A stretch of 15,763 bases of DNA from Spirochaetaceae bacterium (GTDB taxonomy: Bacteria > Spirochaetota > Spirochaetia > Treponematales > Breznakiellaceae). This document shows positions 4,713 to 13,183 of this stretch, piece by piece. Below the pieces are notes generated by a model that had not been told where the DNA came from, did no database searches, and saw only the letters and a list, made by a program, of their open reading frames with translations. The stretch lies in the NCBI GenBank assembly GCA_031267475.1, contig JAIRZA010000229.1:1-15763 (forward strand), in the 5' to 3' direction. Numbering within the stretch: the first letter of the stretch is position 1; each line of letters starts with the position of its first letter. The position numbers and the translations under genes were made by a program.

Positions 4713-6986
4713 TTACCGCGCCGGCGGCAGGCGCGCGCGGCATAGCAGGCTGTTCCATCGCCAGAGCAAGGGACCCTGTTTTGCGCGGACGAGAAACAGA
4801 TTTTTTATTGTTTCAAAGTCCTTTTCACCCATAAAACTGTGAATCGCGCCGCCCCAGCTTGATTTTTCTTTGTTGAACCACGCTAAAATGTCTCGCTCTG
4901 CAAGAAGACGCTCCTCTTTTTGAGCGGCGACGCTGATTTTAATATCAAAACCAGCGTCATGAAACGAAGATTCAACAGTTTGAGCGTTCCAGAACAAACT
5001 CTCTTCCGCGCCAGAGCCTTGTTGCGCGGCAAAAAACGCATTTTCCGCCTGTTTTAGCCCCGCGATAAGAGCGCCGTCCACACTCAAAAGGCCGTCGGCG
5101 GCTTCCGCCTCCACTATGCGCGAAAGCCTTTCACCTGCTTCGGGCGGCGAAGCCAGAAAGACGAGACATCCGCCGGGGGCAAGCAGACGCGCCGCGGAGA
5201 CAGCGAAGTCCCCGATAACGGCGGCGGAAACCCTTATTCCGCGCCACGGTTCGCGGACAAGGATGCAGTCAAAAGCCGCGCAGTCAAAAAAATCACCAGC
5301 CTCTTTTGGAGAAGGCGCGGACAAGGCGGTGTGAACGGCGATTTTTGGAAGCTCCGTTTCATCGAAAGATGCCGTGTCCGCGAAACGCAGCAAAGTTTCG
5401 CGGGAAGTTCCGGTTGAAACACAGGCGGCGCAAAGACCCTCCGGCGCCCGGCGCAGACCTTCCCAGACAAGCAGCCCGTCGTCCGCCTTGAGTATCAACA
5501 GGCGGTCGTGCCGCTTCGGGGCGGCTTCTTTCATTATCATGTCGCGGTCCGAAAGCAGCAAGGAACTTCGCCCCGATTCAAGACGACGCGCCCATGCCTC
5601 TACCCCCTTGCTTTGGGGCGACCATGACAAGTGCTCGCCGTCTCCCGCCAGAGCCGCCTCGCCAAGCAGCGCCGCCGCTTGAAGCTCGCGCTTTCGCAAC
5701 ACCTCGTTTCGTATCGTTTCCTCATATCCGCTGTGAGACGGAGTATAAAACAACTTCCCCTGTAAAGCGGACGGCAGGTATTGCTGCGCCCGCCAATGCT
5801 CGCGGTATGCGTGAGGGTAAACATAACCCTCGCCATGCCCAAAGCTGTCTTTATCACGACTTGGGTCGCGCAGGTGGGACGGAACCTCGGCATCCTCTTT
5901 TTCCACAACAGCGAGCGCGTCAAAAAACGCCATGGCGCTGTTAGATTTAGGCGCGGTCGCAAGGTAAAGACAGGCTTCGGCAAGCGGATAGTTCCCCTCC
6001 GGGAAGCCGATGCGGTCAAAAGATTCGGCGCAAGAGATTACCACTCCCAGCGCCTGCGGGTCGGCAAGCCCCACATCCTCGCTTGCCAGAATTATCATAC
6101 GGCGGAATATAAACGCCGGATCCTCGCCCGCCCGCAGCATCTTCGCAAGCCAGTACAAGGCGGCGTCCGGGTCGCTGCCGCGGACACTCTTGATGAACGC
6201 GCTTATCGTATCAAAATGATAATCACCGTCTTTATCATACAGAACGGCGCGGCGCTGTATACTTTCTTCCGCGGCGTTCAGCGTTATATGAATTTCGCCG
6301 TCTTTGTTTGGAGGCGTTGTTTCAACCGCCAATTCCATAGCGTTAAGCAAAGACCGCGCGTCTCCGCCCGCCACCTCGATAAGATGTTCCAGAGCGCCGT
6401 CTTCAAAACTGACATTGAGTCTGCCATACCCGCGTTCCGCGTCCGCCAGCGTCCGCCGCGCCGTAATCATCAAAGCGTCTTTATCCAGAGCCTTCAACTG
6501 AAAGACGCGGCTGCGGCTTACAAGAGCGCGGTTCACCTCAAAAAACGGATTTTCTGTTGTCGCGCCCACCAGAATCACCGTGCCGTTTTCCACCCACGGC
6601 AACAGAGCGTCTTGCTGCGCTTTGTTCCAGCGGTGAACTTCGTCAACAAACAGTATGGTCCGCCGCCCGTACAGTCCGCGCCGCTCCGAGGCGCGGGTTA
6701 TCGCGTCCCGTATATCCTTTATGCCGGAAAGCACAGCGTTTAGACTTTCAAACCAAGCCTTCGTTGTGTTTGCGATTACACGGGCAAGACTCGTTTTGCC
6801 CGTGCCGGGCGGCCCGTAAAAAATGAGTGAAGAAAGCCTGTCCGCCTGTATCGCCCGCCGCAGGAGGCGACCCTGCCCCACGATATGGTCCTGACCGGTT
6901 ATGTCGTCAAGAACACGCGGCCGCATACGATCGGCAAGCGGCGCTCCGGAGTCTGTAGGCGCTGTTCCGGAAAAAAGGTCGCTCAT
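4713..6986 (-). CDS. rarA: RarA/MgsA-type AAA+ ATPase with C-terminal methyltransferase-like domain
   Basis: The N-terminal ~435 residues are a complete RarA (MgsA) clamp-loader-like ATPase: Walker [10 protein letters not shown] (about 58-66), Walker B ILFVDE (about 111-116), sensor-1 GATTENPFF, the arginine-finger motif SRSR, and the C-terminal tetramerisation region ending near SGYEETIR. RarA acts at stalled replication forks with SSB. A further ~290 residues follow, with [15 protein letters not shown] (about 497-511) and [10 protein letters not shown] (about 572-581). These resemble motif I and the post-motif region of a class I SAM-dependent methyltransferase, but the glycine-rich loop is degenerate and no NPPY-type motif is seen, so catalysis is doubtful. 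I chose the ATG at 6986 (MSDLFSG) because AAAGGA lies six bases before it; an in-frame ATG at 7031 adds 15 residues without family support. It is the last gene of the coaX operon or has its own promoter. Confidence 0.92.
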   Translation of the reverse strand: MSDLFSGTAPTDSGAPLADRMRPRVLDDITGQDHIVGQGRLLRRAIQADRLSSLIFYGPPGTGKTSLARVIANTTKAWFESLNAVLSGIKDIRDAITRASERRGLYGRRTILFVDEVHRWNKAQQDALLPWVENGTVILVGATTENPFFEVNRALVSRSRVFQLKALDKDALMITARRTLADAERGYGRLNVSFEDGALEHLIEVAGGDARSLLNAMELAVETTPPNKDGEIHITLNAAEESIQRRAVLYDKDGDYHFDTISAFIKSVRGSDPDAALYWLAKMLRAGEDPAFIFRRMIILASEDVGLADPQALGVVISCAESFDRIGFPEGNYPLAEACLYLATAPKSNSAMAFFDALAVVEKEDAEVPSHLRDPSRDKDSFGHGEGYVYPHAYREHWRAQQYLPSALQGKLFYTPSHSGYEETIRNEVLRKRELQAAALLGEAALAGDGEHLSWSPQSKGVEAWARRLESGRSSLLLSDRDMIMKEAAPKRHDRLLILKADDGLLVWEGLRRAPEGLCAACVSTGTSRETLLRFADTASFDETELPKIAVHTALSAPSPKEAGDFFDCAAFDCILVREPWRGIRVSAAVIGDFAVSAARLLAPGGCLVFLASPPEAGERLSRIVEAEAADGLLSVDGALIAGLKQAENAFFAAQQGSGAEESLFWNAQTVESSFHDAGFDIKISVAAQKEERLLAERDILAWFNKEKSSWGGAIHSFMGEKDFETIKNLFLVRAKQGPLLWRWNSLLCRARLPPAR

Positions 6987-7003
6987 ACTAAATCCTTTCA
7001 GAC

Positions 7004-7031
7004 AGCATATACCGGAAACGCGGGGAATCAA
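7004..7031 (-). promoter_or_regulatory. Possible internal promoter before rarA
   Basis: On the minus strand TTGATT (7031-7026) and TATGCT (7009-7004) are 16 bases apart, ending 17 bases before the chosen rarA ATG. This is a modest sigma-70 match in the 77-base gap after the rsm22-like gene, the widest gap inside the cluster downstream of coaX. Confidence 0.3.
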
Positions 7032-7063
7032 AGCCGCAAATCCGAATACAGGAACAGCCCGCT

Positions 7064-8245
7064 TTATATGGACGCGCTTTCAAGATCCAAAATAACAGCG
7101 CCGCTTTTAGCGTCCCTCGGCGGTTTGAGCGGACGCTCTACCTGAAACAAACTTCCCTGCTTGTATTTTTCTACAAGCGCCCTGCCGCCCCGCGCCAGCG
7201 TCAGCCCCTCTTCGGAACAGGCGTAGCGCCCCAGTCTATTCTCCGGCAGCGAAAAAGCGTCAGAGATTATGCGAACATTCAACAATTTTCCTTCCGCCTT
7301 TTTTTGCCGCTTTTTAGCGGCGAACAGGAAGGAAAGAGTCACCTTTTCCTTAGGCAGCGCGGCTTGCGCGGAAAGTTTGCTTAAAGCCGCGGGCGCGTCG
7401 TCTGTGTCAAAATTGAAGTGACACCATTTTTGACCGCGCCGCCCGCCCCGCATGGGACATTTATCCGGAGCCGGACACGGCGCTTCTATCGCGGTACCCT
7501 GGTCAATGAACGCCTGCCGCATAAAACTCAAAAATTGAGCCGGACGAGGCGCTCCCGGTTCAAGCACAAGAATACGCCCCGTCTCGCCGGCAAGATTCAA
7601 GAGCAGGCGCGTGAATCTTCGAGCCGCGCCGTTAAGCGCTGCTGTATCAGCCTGAGGCGTTTTCTGAAACATCTCGTTACAAACATTCACGGCGCAGACC
7701 AGCGCGGCGGAGCTGTCCGTCAACCTTTCTCCAAGAGCGGCGCGGCGCGTTTTTATCCGCCAAGCGCAATTTTCCTCCGAGCCCTGCCCCGCAAGCTCAA
7801 AAAACAACTTTTTACCAGCCTCCAGCGCAGCGCCGCTCTTGTCCAAGCAGACAAAACTCAATGGCGCGGCGCGTAATTCCGGCAGCGCAATCCAAAACGA
7901 AACCGGCAATGTCAGCGGCCCCGACCCCAAATCAATTATTTCAAGGCCGCCAGTTTGCGCGCGCGCCAAACCGTCCAAGGACAAGGACGGCAGCAGGCGG
8001 GATAATCTAAACACATTCCACGGCAGAAAATAGCGCAGATAAGCGTGAAGCAGAGCGGGGTCGCTCATATAACCGCTGGTTAGACCGGAGCGCTCTTTCG
8101 TCAACAGGCTGGAAAGACGCTCAATGTTTTTTGGAAGTTCAAGCAAAAAGCGGCGTTTCAACGGAAATGCCGCGTCAATCGCCGGCAGCAGCCGCTCCAT
8201 TTCATCACACGCGGCGGGTTTAAGCGGCGGAAAAAGTGAATTCAT
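7064..8245 (-). CDS. Rsm22-family small-subunit ribosome assembly protein (methyltransferase-like)
   Basis: This 393-residue protein has an N-terminal helical region, a SAM-binding fold starting at LEIIDLGSGPLTLPVSFW (about 101-118), and the hallmark cysteine segment of the Rsm22 family: APCPAPDKCP (C257, C263) and KWCHF (C275). A later cysteine, C343 in RYACSEEG, is a candidate fourth ligand. In mitochondrial relatives (Rsm22/METTL17) this region holds an iron-sulfur cluster and the protein helps assemble the small ribosomal subunit, with methyltransferase activity uncertain. The ATG (8245-8243) overlaps the coaC stop as ATGA, so it is probably translationally coupled. The functional link to CoA synthesis is not obvious; co-transcription may simply be housekeeping. 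The cytoplasmic role and family are well supported, the exact target is not. Confidence 0.85.
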   Translation of the reverse strand: MNSLFPPLKPAACDEMERLLPAIDAAFPLKRRFLLELPKNIERLSSLLTKERSGLTSGYMSDPALLHAYLRYFLPWNVFRLSRLLPSLSLDGLARAQTGGLEIIDLGSGPLTLPVSFWIALPELRAAPLSFVCLDKSGAALEAGKKLFFELAGQGSEENCAWRIKTRRAALGERLTDSSAALVCAVNVCNEMFQKTPQADTAALNGAARRFTRLLLNLAGETGRILVLEPGAPRPAQFLSFMRQAFIDQGTAIEAPCPAPDKCPMRGGRRGQKWCHFNFDTDDAPAALSKLSAQAALPKEKVTLSFLFAAKKRQKKAEGKLLNVRIISDAFSLPENRLGRYACSEEGLTLARGGRALVEKYKQGSLFQVERPLKPPRDAKSGAVILDLESASI

Positions 8246-8790
8246 GGTTTGCCGTCAAGCAGTGAAACTACAGCGTTCACAATGGAATCCGTATCCGCCA
8301 GCGCCCCCTTGCCGGTGTCGCCGCACACAAGTTCGGATTCTTTTGGCTCCGCGAACAAAACCCCATAGGACTTTAATTTTTTTACATTATGCTGAACCGC
8401 CGGATTTTCCCACATCGCCGTATTCATGGCGGGACAGATAAGGATAGGCTTGTCCGCCGCCATTGCCGTAAGGACGGTGGACAACATATCGTCCGCGACG
8501 CCGGAAGCCAGCTTCCCAATGATGTTGGCGGTGGCGGGAGCTACAACGGCAATGGCGGCGCCCTTCGCCAAAGAAATATGGCGGATGTCCTCGTAAAAAA
8601 CATCTTCAAAGAGATCGGTGTAAACTTTGTGCTTTGTCAAACTCTGGAAGGTAAGAGGACTTATGAAACGCTCCGCGCTTTTAGTCATAATAACCCGTAC
8701 AGAAAAACCGCGTTTAACAAGAAGGCGCGTAATTTCCGCCGCTTTGTACGCCGCTATACTGCCGGTTACGCCAAGCAAAACATTTTTCAC
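8242..8790 (-). CDS. coaC: Phosphopantothenoylcysteine decarboxylase (stand-alone CoaC)
   Basis: This 182-residue flavoprotein converts 4'-phosphopantothenoylcysteine to 4'-phosphopantetheine, the step after CoaB in coenzyme A synthesis. The N-terminal GVTGSIAAYKA binds FMN phosphate, H71 (in IRHISLAK) is the active-site histidine, PAMNTAMW (120-127) is the substrate-binding signature, and C156 in CGDTGKGALAD is the reductive cysteine of the flexible flap. Most bacteria fuse CoaC to CoaB in one ~400-residue protein; here the two are separate and the order on the transcript is coaB then coaC. The start codon is GTG (8790-8788), overlapping the coaB stop as GTGA, and the end overlaps the next gene as ATGA. 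The length equals that of a lone CoaC domain, so it is not a truncated fusion. Confidence 0.94.
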   Translation of the reverse strand: MKNVLLGVTGSIAAYKAAEITRLLVKRGFSVRVIMTKSAERFISPLTFQSLTKHKVYTDLFEDVFYEDIRHISLAKGAAIAVVAPATANIIGKLASGVADDMLSTVLTAMAADKPILICPAMNTAMWENPAVQHNVKKLKSYGVLFAEPKESELVCGDTGKGALADTDSIVNAVVSLLDGKP

Positions 8791-9458
8791 GCGCGCCCCG
8801 CGTTTAACAGCCCGTTTAATTTAGCCGCGATTCCACGCGCAATTTCACCCTTTGTTTCAAACTCAATATAGCTTTTATCTTTATCCACCAAATACGCCCT
8901 ATGTTCTGTTTCTGTAATAAATTTTTTGTCGTTCGCCACGACAAAGGCGCAGTGATTTTTTTGTAAAAGATTATACGCCGCGTCTATTAACTCCACCTTA
9001 GGCGCGTCGCATAAAAGTTTAAAACCCACAAGCAGGGCGCGCGGGGCAAGCTCCGGAAATATCGAGATTATTTTAGGCGCGGGCTCCAGAAAAAGTATAA
9101 GCTCATTTTCGGCGGAACTTATTTTTTTCCCGCGTTCCAATTCCGCGCCGCCGCCTGTTTTTATGGATTTAACACGATAATCGCTTACCGCCATCGCGTG
9201 AACTATGCCGGCAACCTCGTTATTCACCAGCACGTTTGTTAGCGCGTCCACTGTGGAAGAAGTATCGCTCACTTGAATAATCTCCGCTTTCCCGGAAAGC
9301 GGACGCGCCGCGCCTGTCGCGCGCACATAAAATATTTTGTCGCAGTCGTCTAACCCGGCCAAAGCATCGCAGATCAAACTGCCAAGAACGCCCGTCGACC
9401 AATTCGTTATACAACGCGCCTCGTCAATTTTCTCCCGCGTTCCGCCGGATGTTACCAA
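8787..9458 (-). CDS. coaB: Phosphopantothenate-cysteine ligase (stand-alone CoaB)
   Basis: This protein joins cysteine to 4'-phosphopantothenate using a nucleotide triphosphate. Its fold markers are VTSGGTREKIDEAR at the N-terminus, CITNWSTGVLGSLI (the ITN-x-S/T-G loop that binds substrate), AMAVSDY (for AAVADY/W), LVGFKLL (for VGFA-E) and FVVANDKK (the VAND motif). A lysine-rich GKKISS segment corresponds to the mobile lysine loop. The start is uncertain. The listed TTG (9458-9456) has no Shine-Dalgarno and leaves only one residue before VTSGG. An ATT at 9467-9465, overlapping the coaX TAA, would give MNFLVTSGGT, the usual family N-terminus. The frame is closed by a stop just above, so no ATG start exists. 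The gene is packed tightly between coaX and coaC. Confidence 0.92.
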   Translation of the reverse strand: MVTSGGTREKIDEARCITNWSTGVLGSLICDALAGLDDCDKIFYVRATGAARPLSGKAEIIQVSDTSSTVDALTNVLVNNEVAGIVHAMAVSDYRVKSIKTGGGAELERGKKISSAENELILFLEPAPKIISIFPELAPRALLVGFKLLCDAPKVELIDAAYNLLQKNHCAFVVANDKKFITETEHRAYLVDKDKSYIEFETKGEIARGIAAKLNGLLNAGRA

Positions 9459-9462
9459 AAAA

Positions 9463-10257
9463 TTAATTTCTTACTATCTCCGAAATCTTTTTTAACCCTT
9501 GCAAAATGAGCTGCCTGTCAACATATTGAAACACGCCGGTAATAGGTTGCAGCACACTGTTAAGCCCGCCCGTAGCAATCACGGAAATCCCGTCCGGCGA
9601 GATATTTTCCACCGCCGCCATATCGCTTTTCATGCGGGACAGCAAATACTCGACAAGCCCCTTGTAGCCAAGCACTATGCCTGACTGAATCGCCTGCACG
9701 GTGTTTTCTCCCAGCGACGAGGCGGGCGCTTCCAGCGGCACTATAGAAAGCTGCGCCGTGTTCGCGGACAGAGCTTTGACCGCGGTGCCAAGACCCGGCG
9801 CAAACGCGCAGCCGAGTATCAAGCCGTCTTTTCCCACGCAAGTAAAAGTAAGCGCCGTGCCAAAATCAACGATGACGCACGGCCCCTTAAAGCGCGTATA
9901 CGCAGCGACAGCGTTGCAGATTAGATCCGTGCCAATCTCGTAAACACGGGCGGCGGGCGGCTTCACCGGCAGTTTATCATAAATCGCGTGATTCACAAGC
10001 AGCGGTTTTTTACCCGTCAATTTTTTTATCATGTTGACGAAAGGACCTATCAAGGCCGGCACAACGGAACTCATCGTTGATGAAACTATCTCTTCCGGCT
10101 GCACCCCAATATCGCGCAGCAGCGAGCGGAAAATTATTCCGTACTCGTCCCCCGTCCTGTGCGCGTCTGTAAAGACACGCCCAATCTCTATAATCTCGTC
10201 CCCGCGAAAAAGCGCCGCGACAATATTTGTATTTCCAATATCAATGACAAACAGCAT
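9463..10257 (-). CDS. coaX: Type III pantothenate kinase (CoaX)
   Basis: This enzyme catalyses the first step of CoA synthesis, the phosphorylation of pantothenate. The 264-residue protein belongs to the ASKHA fold: phosphate-1 motif FVIDIGNTN (D6), a GTD motif at 109-111, VDFGTALTFTCV with D131, and APGLGTAVKALSANTAQL near 153-170. Where many CoaX proteins read G-x-D-R, this one reads GTDL; the loss of the arginine may affect substrate contact. Type III kinases are not inhibited by CoA and need a monovalent cation. I chose the ATG at 10257, which has AGGT just upstream; an in-frame TTG at 10269 would add four residues with no support. It heads the coaX-coaB-coaC-rsm22 group and is separated from pgi by a strong hairpin. 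Confidence 0.93.
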   Translation of the reverse strand: MLFVIDIGNTNIVAALFRGDEIIEIGRVFTDAHRTGDEYGIIFRSLLRDIGVQPEEIVSSTMSSVVPALIGPFVNMIKKLTGKKPLLVNHAIYDKLPVKPPAARVYEIGTDLICNAVAAYTRFKGPCVIVDFGTALTFTCVGKDGLILGCAFAPGLGTAVKALSANTAQLSIVPLEAPASSLGENTVQAIQSGIVLGYKGLVEYLLSRMKSDMAAVENISPDGISVIATGGLNSVLQPITGVFQYVDRQLILQGLKKISEIVRN

Positions 10258-10270
10258 AACTACCTGCAAC

Positions 10271-10347
10271 TAAGGCTGAAATTTACGGCTTGGCGTGATA
10301 AACGCCGCCGCGCACAGGCGGCGTTTATCATGACGCGGACAGCCTTA
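10271..10347. terminator. Two-tier hairpin between pgi and coaX
   Basis: A perfect 14-bp stem, TGATAAACGCCGCC (10296-10309) with 10317-10330, closes a 7-base loop. An outer pair TAAGGCT (10271-10277) and AGCCTTA (10341-10347) brackets it, so the whole gap folds as a two-level structure. It begins six bases after the pgi stop (on the minus strand). There is no T-tract, so it may be a non-canonical terminator, an mRNA stabiliser for the pgi 3' end, or a processing site that sets the pgi/coaX ratio. Confidence 0.6.
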
Positions 10348-10352
10348 CCGTT

Positions 10353-11930
10353 CTATATCCTCAGCAGTTTACTGTAAACATCGAGCGCTTCATCGCCGGA
10401 TTTTCCGGAAAGAACCTTTTTGGTAAGAATTTTGCCAAGCTGCACACCTTCTTGATCGAAGCTGTTCAAATTCCAAACAAAACCTTGAAACATGATTTTA
10501 TTTTCAAAATGAGCAAGCAGCGCCCCCAATGCCCTTGGCGTAAGCCGGTCGCCGTGAATCAAACTTGACGGACGCTCGCCGGGAAACTGCTTGTTCGGAT
10601 TCGAGTCGTCCTGCCCCTTGGCGAACGCGACAATCTGAGCGGCAAGATTCGCCTTAAGTTTAGTAGTGCTGCTGGAGCCGTCCAACACAATATCATCGTC
10701 CAACTGACTCTCCTTAAAGCCAATGAATTGCAGAGGCGCAATATCAGTCCCCTGATGCAAAAACTGGTAAAAAGAGTGCTGCCCGTTTGTTCCGGGCTCC
10801 CCGAATACAACAGGACCTGTTTCATAGGCGATAGCGCCGCCATAGCGATTTACACGCTTGCCGTTGGATTCCATGTCAAGCTGCTGCAAATGCGCCGGAA
10901 AACGCGAAAGCGCCTGACTATACGGCAGAACCGCCGTATAAGGCAGCCGCAGGAAATTTCGTTCCCAAACACCTATAAGCGCGTCCAGCATGGCCGCGTT
11001 TTTACGAATATCCGGTTCAAGCGCATTTTTATCCGACTCGTGAGCGCCCTGTAAAAAATCTTTGAACACCGCGGGGCCGAAGGCTGTCGAAATAATCACC
11101 CCGCCCGCGCCGGAACTGGACGAATAACGCCCCCCGATAAAATCGTCAATGTAAAACGAATCAAGATAAGAACTGTTATGCGCAAGCGGACTTGTTTCGC
11201 TCGTTACCGCGACAATATGCTTGCTGGGGTCGAGCCCCGCTTTTTTCAATTTATCCTTTACAAAAAGCTCGTTAGCCAAAGTTTCCTGCGTCGTCCCGCT
11301 TTTTGAAACCAGCACGAATAAGGTTTCGTCAAGCGGAATAGAATTTATCACCGCCGAAGCGTCGTCAGGATCGACATTGGAAATGAATTTTGCCTTCAGG
11401 CAAGGCGTGAGGTTTTCTTTTTTCGCCCAATTTTCAAGGGCGATGTAGAGGGCGCGGGGGCCCAAATCGGAACCGCCAATCCCTATCTGCGCGACGTGAG
11501 TAAATTTTTTCCCCGCGCCGCCTTTTATCTTCCCGCTGCGGACGGCCTCCGCAAAAGTGGAAAAGCGTTCAAGCTCTTCTTTATAAAAATCACCTATATT
11601 TTTTCCGTCCGCTATAACATCTTTTCCAAGCTGCCCGCGCAAAAGTTGATGCAGAACCTTGCGGTTTTCACCGGTGTTCATAACTTCGCCGTCAAGTAAA
11701 AGTTTGTACTTTCCAATCAATTCCTGCTCGTCCGCAAGCGCCTGAAGCAGGGCGGCAACATCATCGCTGACTTTTTTTGCAGCCCAGTTATAAACCAGCG
11801 AATCCGCCATAGGGACGGAGCATTTTAACACACGCTCCGCGCTAAGATTTTGACGAAGATTAAAATCTATCTTCGCCGCCGCCGCCAACTTATTATAAAC
11901 CGTCGTTTTGTCCAGATTGATATATTGCAC
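10353..11930 (-). CDS. pgi: Glucose-6-phosphate isomerase
   Basis: This cytoplasmic glycolytic enzyme interconverts glucose 6-phosphate and fructose 6-phosphate. The 525 residues include the SIS-type sugar-phosphate sites: IGIGGSDLGPRAL (about 149-161), VSKSGTTQETL (208-218), and GGRYSSSSGAGG (266-277). Catalytic residues fit the family: E354 in DMESNGK, H385 in GEPGTNGQHSFYQ, and K500 in EGVQLGK. The start is GTG (11930-11928), with GGAGG seven bases upstream, and the length is typical. It is transcribed from its own promoter, divergently from the rnz side, and may read into coaX past the hairpin. Nothing is missing or fused. Together with ptsI it suggests a sugar-fermenting lifestyle. Confidence 0.97.
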   Translation of the reverse strand: MQYINLDKTTVYNKLAAAAKIDFNLRQNLSAERVLKCSVPMADSLVYNWAAKKVSDDVAALLQALADEQELIGKYKLLLDGEVMNTGENRKVLHQLLRGQLGKDVIADGKNIGDFYKEELERFSTFAEAVRSGKIKGGAGKKFTHVAQIGIGGSDLGPRALYIALENWAKKENLTPCLKAKFISNVDPDDASAVINSIPLDETLFVLVSKSGTTQETLANELFVKDKLKKAGLDPSKHIVAVTSETSPLAHNSSYLDSFYIDDFIGGRYSSSSGAGGVIISTAFGPAVFKDFLQGAHESDKNALEPDIRKNAAMLDALIGVWERNFLRLPYTAVLPYSQALSRFPAHLQQLDMESNGKRVNRYGGAIAYETGPVVFGEPGTNGQHSFYQFLHQGTDIAPLQFIGFKESQLDDDIVLDGSSSTTKLKANLAAQIVAFAKGQDDSNPNKQFPGERPSSLIHGDRLTPRALGALLAHFENKIMFQGFVWNLNSFDQEGVQLGKILTKKVLSGKSGDEALDVYSKLLRI

Positions 11931-11967
11931 GATTTTGCCTCCAAATTAAGGGGATTTTTATGTTAAA

Positions 11968-11997
11968 AGTCTACCCGCCCAGTTTAACGAAGGTCAA
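11968..11997 (-). promoter_or_regulatory. Probable promoter of pgi
   Basis: On the minus strand TTGACC (11997-11992) and TAGACT (11973-11968) are 18 bases apart, placing the transcript start near 11960 and leaving a leader of about 30 bases that carries the GGAGG site. This is the best -35 match in the window. Confidence 0.5.
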
Positions 11998-12037
11998 GCG
12001 CCCGCCGCCGGACGCGGCAATTCTCATTTTAACCACA

Positions 12038-12054
12038 ACAGACCAACGGTCTGT
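12038..12054. promoter_or_regulatory. Operator-like palindrome in the pgi/rnz divergent region
   Basis: ACAGACC (12038-12044) and GGTCTGT (12048-12054) are perfect inverted repeats around AAC, a 17-bp dyad of the size bound by dimeric repressors. It lies about 40 bases upstream of the pgi -35 and about 200 bases upstream of the rnz start. No regulator is known for it. The rest of the 11931-12250 gap shows no convincing gene. Confidence 0.4.
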
Positions 12055-12250
12055 CCGCGCGAATTACACGAACAAATCCGATACAATACATGGAGAAAAA
12101 CAAAGTTTCCCAAAAGCGGAAATCATCAGAATTGTCCGTTAAACTCCCTTCGTTGTTAGTGTCGTTGGTGTGGTTAGAGGCTAATCTAAAATGAGAATTC
12201 CCGGCAATCCATACTTCACTATTGTTTATTCAATGGGTACACTAACTGTA

Positions 12251-13177
12251 ATGAATTTGGAAGCTTTTATACTCGGCTCCGGCGGAATGATGCCCTTGCC
12301 CAACCGGCATCTTACTTCAGTTTTATTGCGGCGTGAAGGAGATCTATTTCTATTTGACTGCGGAGAAGGGACGCAAGTCTCGCTGCGCCGCCTTAACCTT
12401 CGCTGGAAAAAAATTTCGGCGATTTTTATCAGCCATACTCACGCCGACCACATAACCGGCTTGCCCGGACTTTTAATGCTGTCGTCTCAAGTTGAACGCG
12501 ACGAGCCCATGTATATAATCGGGCCGCCGCGCATCTCCGAATACATACAATCAAGCATGGATGTACTCGATATGTATATAAATTACGAAGTCATCGTGCG
12601 TGAAATTACCGAAGCAGGTGTTGTTTTTGAAGGCGACGGCTTCCGAATACGAGCGTTCCCGCTGCGCCATACAAAACCCTGTTATGGATACACACTCGAA
12701 GAAGATACCCGCCCCGGCGAATTTTATCCAGAAAAAGCGCTGGCGCTGAATGTTCCCAAAGGGCAGCTTTGGTCAAAACTGCAAAACGGTGGAATGGTAA
12801 CATCCAGCTCCGGAGCCGGGATATATCCAAACGACGTAATGGGACCGCCGCGCAAAGGACGCAGATTTTCGTTTGTTACCGATACCCGTTACTTTGACGG
12901 CATCGCCGAAAACGTGAAAGACGCCGACCTCCTTGTATGCGAAGGAATGTTTGAACACTCTCTGGCGGAGGATGCCTGCGAAAAGGGGCACATGACGGCT
13001 GTACAGGCGGCTCAAACCGCGCGGGACGCCGCCGTAAAAAAACTGGCGCTCATTCACTACAGCCCCCGGTACAACGAACATGACTTGAACATCCTGTTAA
13101 AAGAGGCGCAGGCGCTGTTCCCCCCTACAGTTTTAAGCCGCGACAGAGCCGTCCATACCATTGAATATACGGAATGA
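12251..13177 (+). CDS. rnz: Ribonuclease Z (tRNA 3' endonuclease)
   Basis: This enzyme removes 3' trailers from tRNA precursors. The metallo-beta-lactamase fold is clear: LGSGGMMPLPNRHLTS at the start, FDCGEGTQVSLRR, the metal site SHTHADHITGLPG, GFRIRAFPLRHTKPCYGY (further histidine), FVTDTRYF (metal-bridging aspartate), the GHMTAVQAA histidine and the terminal IHYSPRY. The exosite arm seen in classic RNase Z is represented by the GIYPNDVMGPPRKGR region. From 12251 the protein has 308 residues and begins MNLEAFILG as relatives do. In-frame ATGs at 12191 and 12233 would add 20 or 6 residues; 12191 has AGAGG ten bases upstream, so the longer form cannot be excluded. A short hairpin and a poly-G stem-loop follow the stop. 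Confidence 0.93.
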   Translation: MNLEAFILGSGGMMPLPNRHLTSVLLRREGDLFLFDCGEGTQVSLRRLNLRWKKISAIFISHTHADHITGLPGLLMLSSQVERDEPMYIIGPPRISEYIQSSMDVLDMYINYEVIVREITEAGVVFEGDGFRIRAFPLRHTKPCYGYTLEEDTRPGEFYPEKALALNVPKGQLWSKLQNGGMVTSSSGAGIYPNDVMGPPRKGRRFSFVTDTRYFDGIAENVKDADLLVCEGMFEHSLAEDACEKGHMTAVQAAQTARDAAVKKLALIHYSPRYNEHDLNILLKEAQALFPPTVLSRDRAVHTIEYTE

Positions 13178-13183
13178 GCGCCG

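Noticed and set aside
5600..6743. Several long open frames on both strands inside rarA
   Set aside because: They are shadows of a GC-rich coding region; the rarA frame carries unmistakable AAA+ motifs throughout.
6987..7031. Upstream ATG adding 15 residues to RarA
   Set aside because: It has no Shine-Dalgarno, the added residues are not family-like, and a candidate promoter overlaps the start of this stretch.
11960..12142. 60-codon plus-strand open frame after AAGGGG
   Set aside because: It overlaps the pgi promoter and the operator-like dyad, its composition is not protein-like, and no family is recognisable. A Shine-Dalgarno-like match alone is not enough.
12090..12194. 34-codon open frame ending as ATGA over the upstream rnz ATG
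   Set aside because: It has no Shine-Dalgarno and no recognisable sequence; the overlap is suggestive but can arise by chance in this AT-richer stretch.
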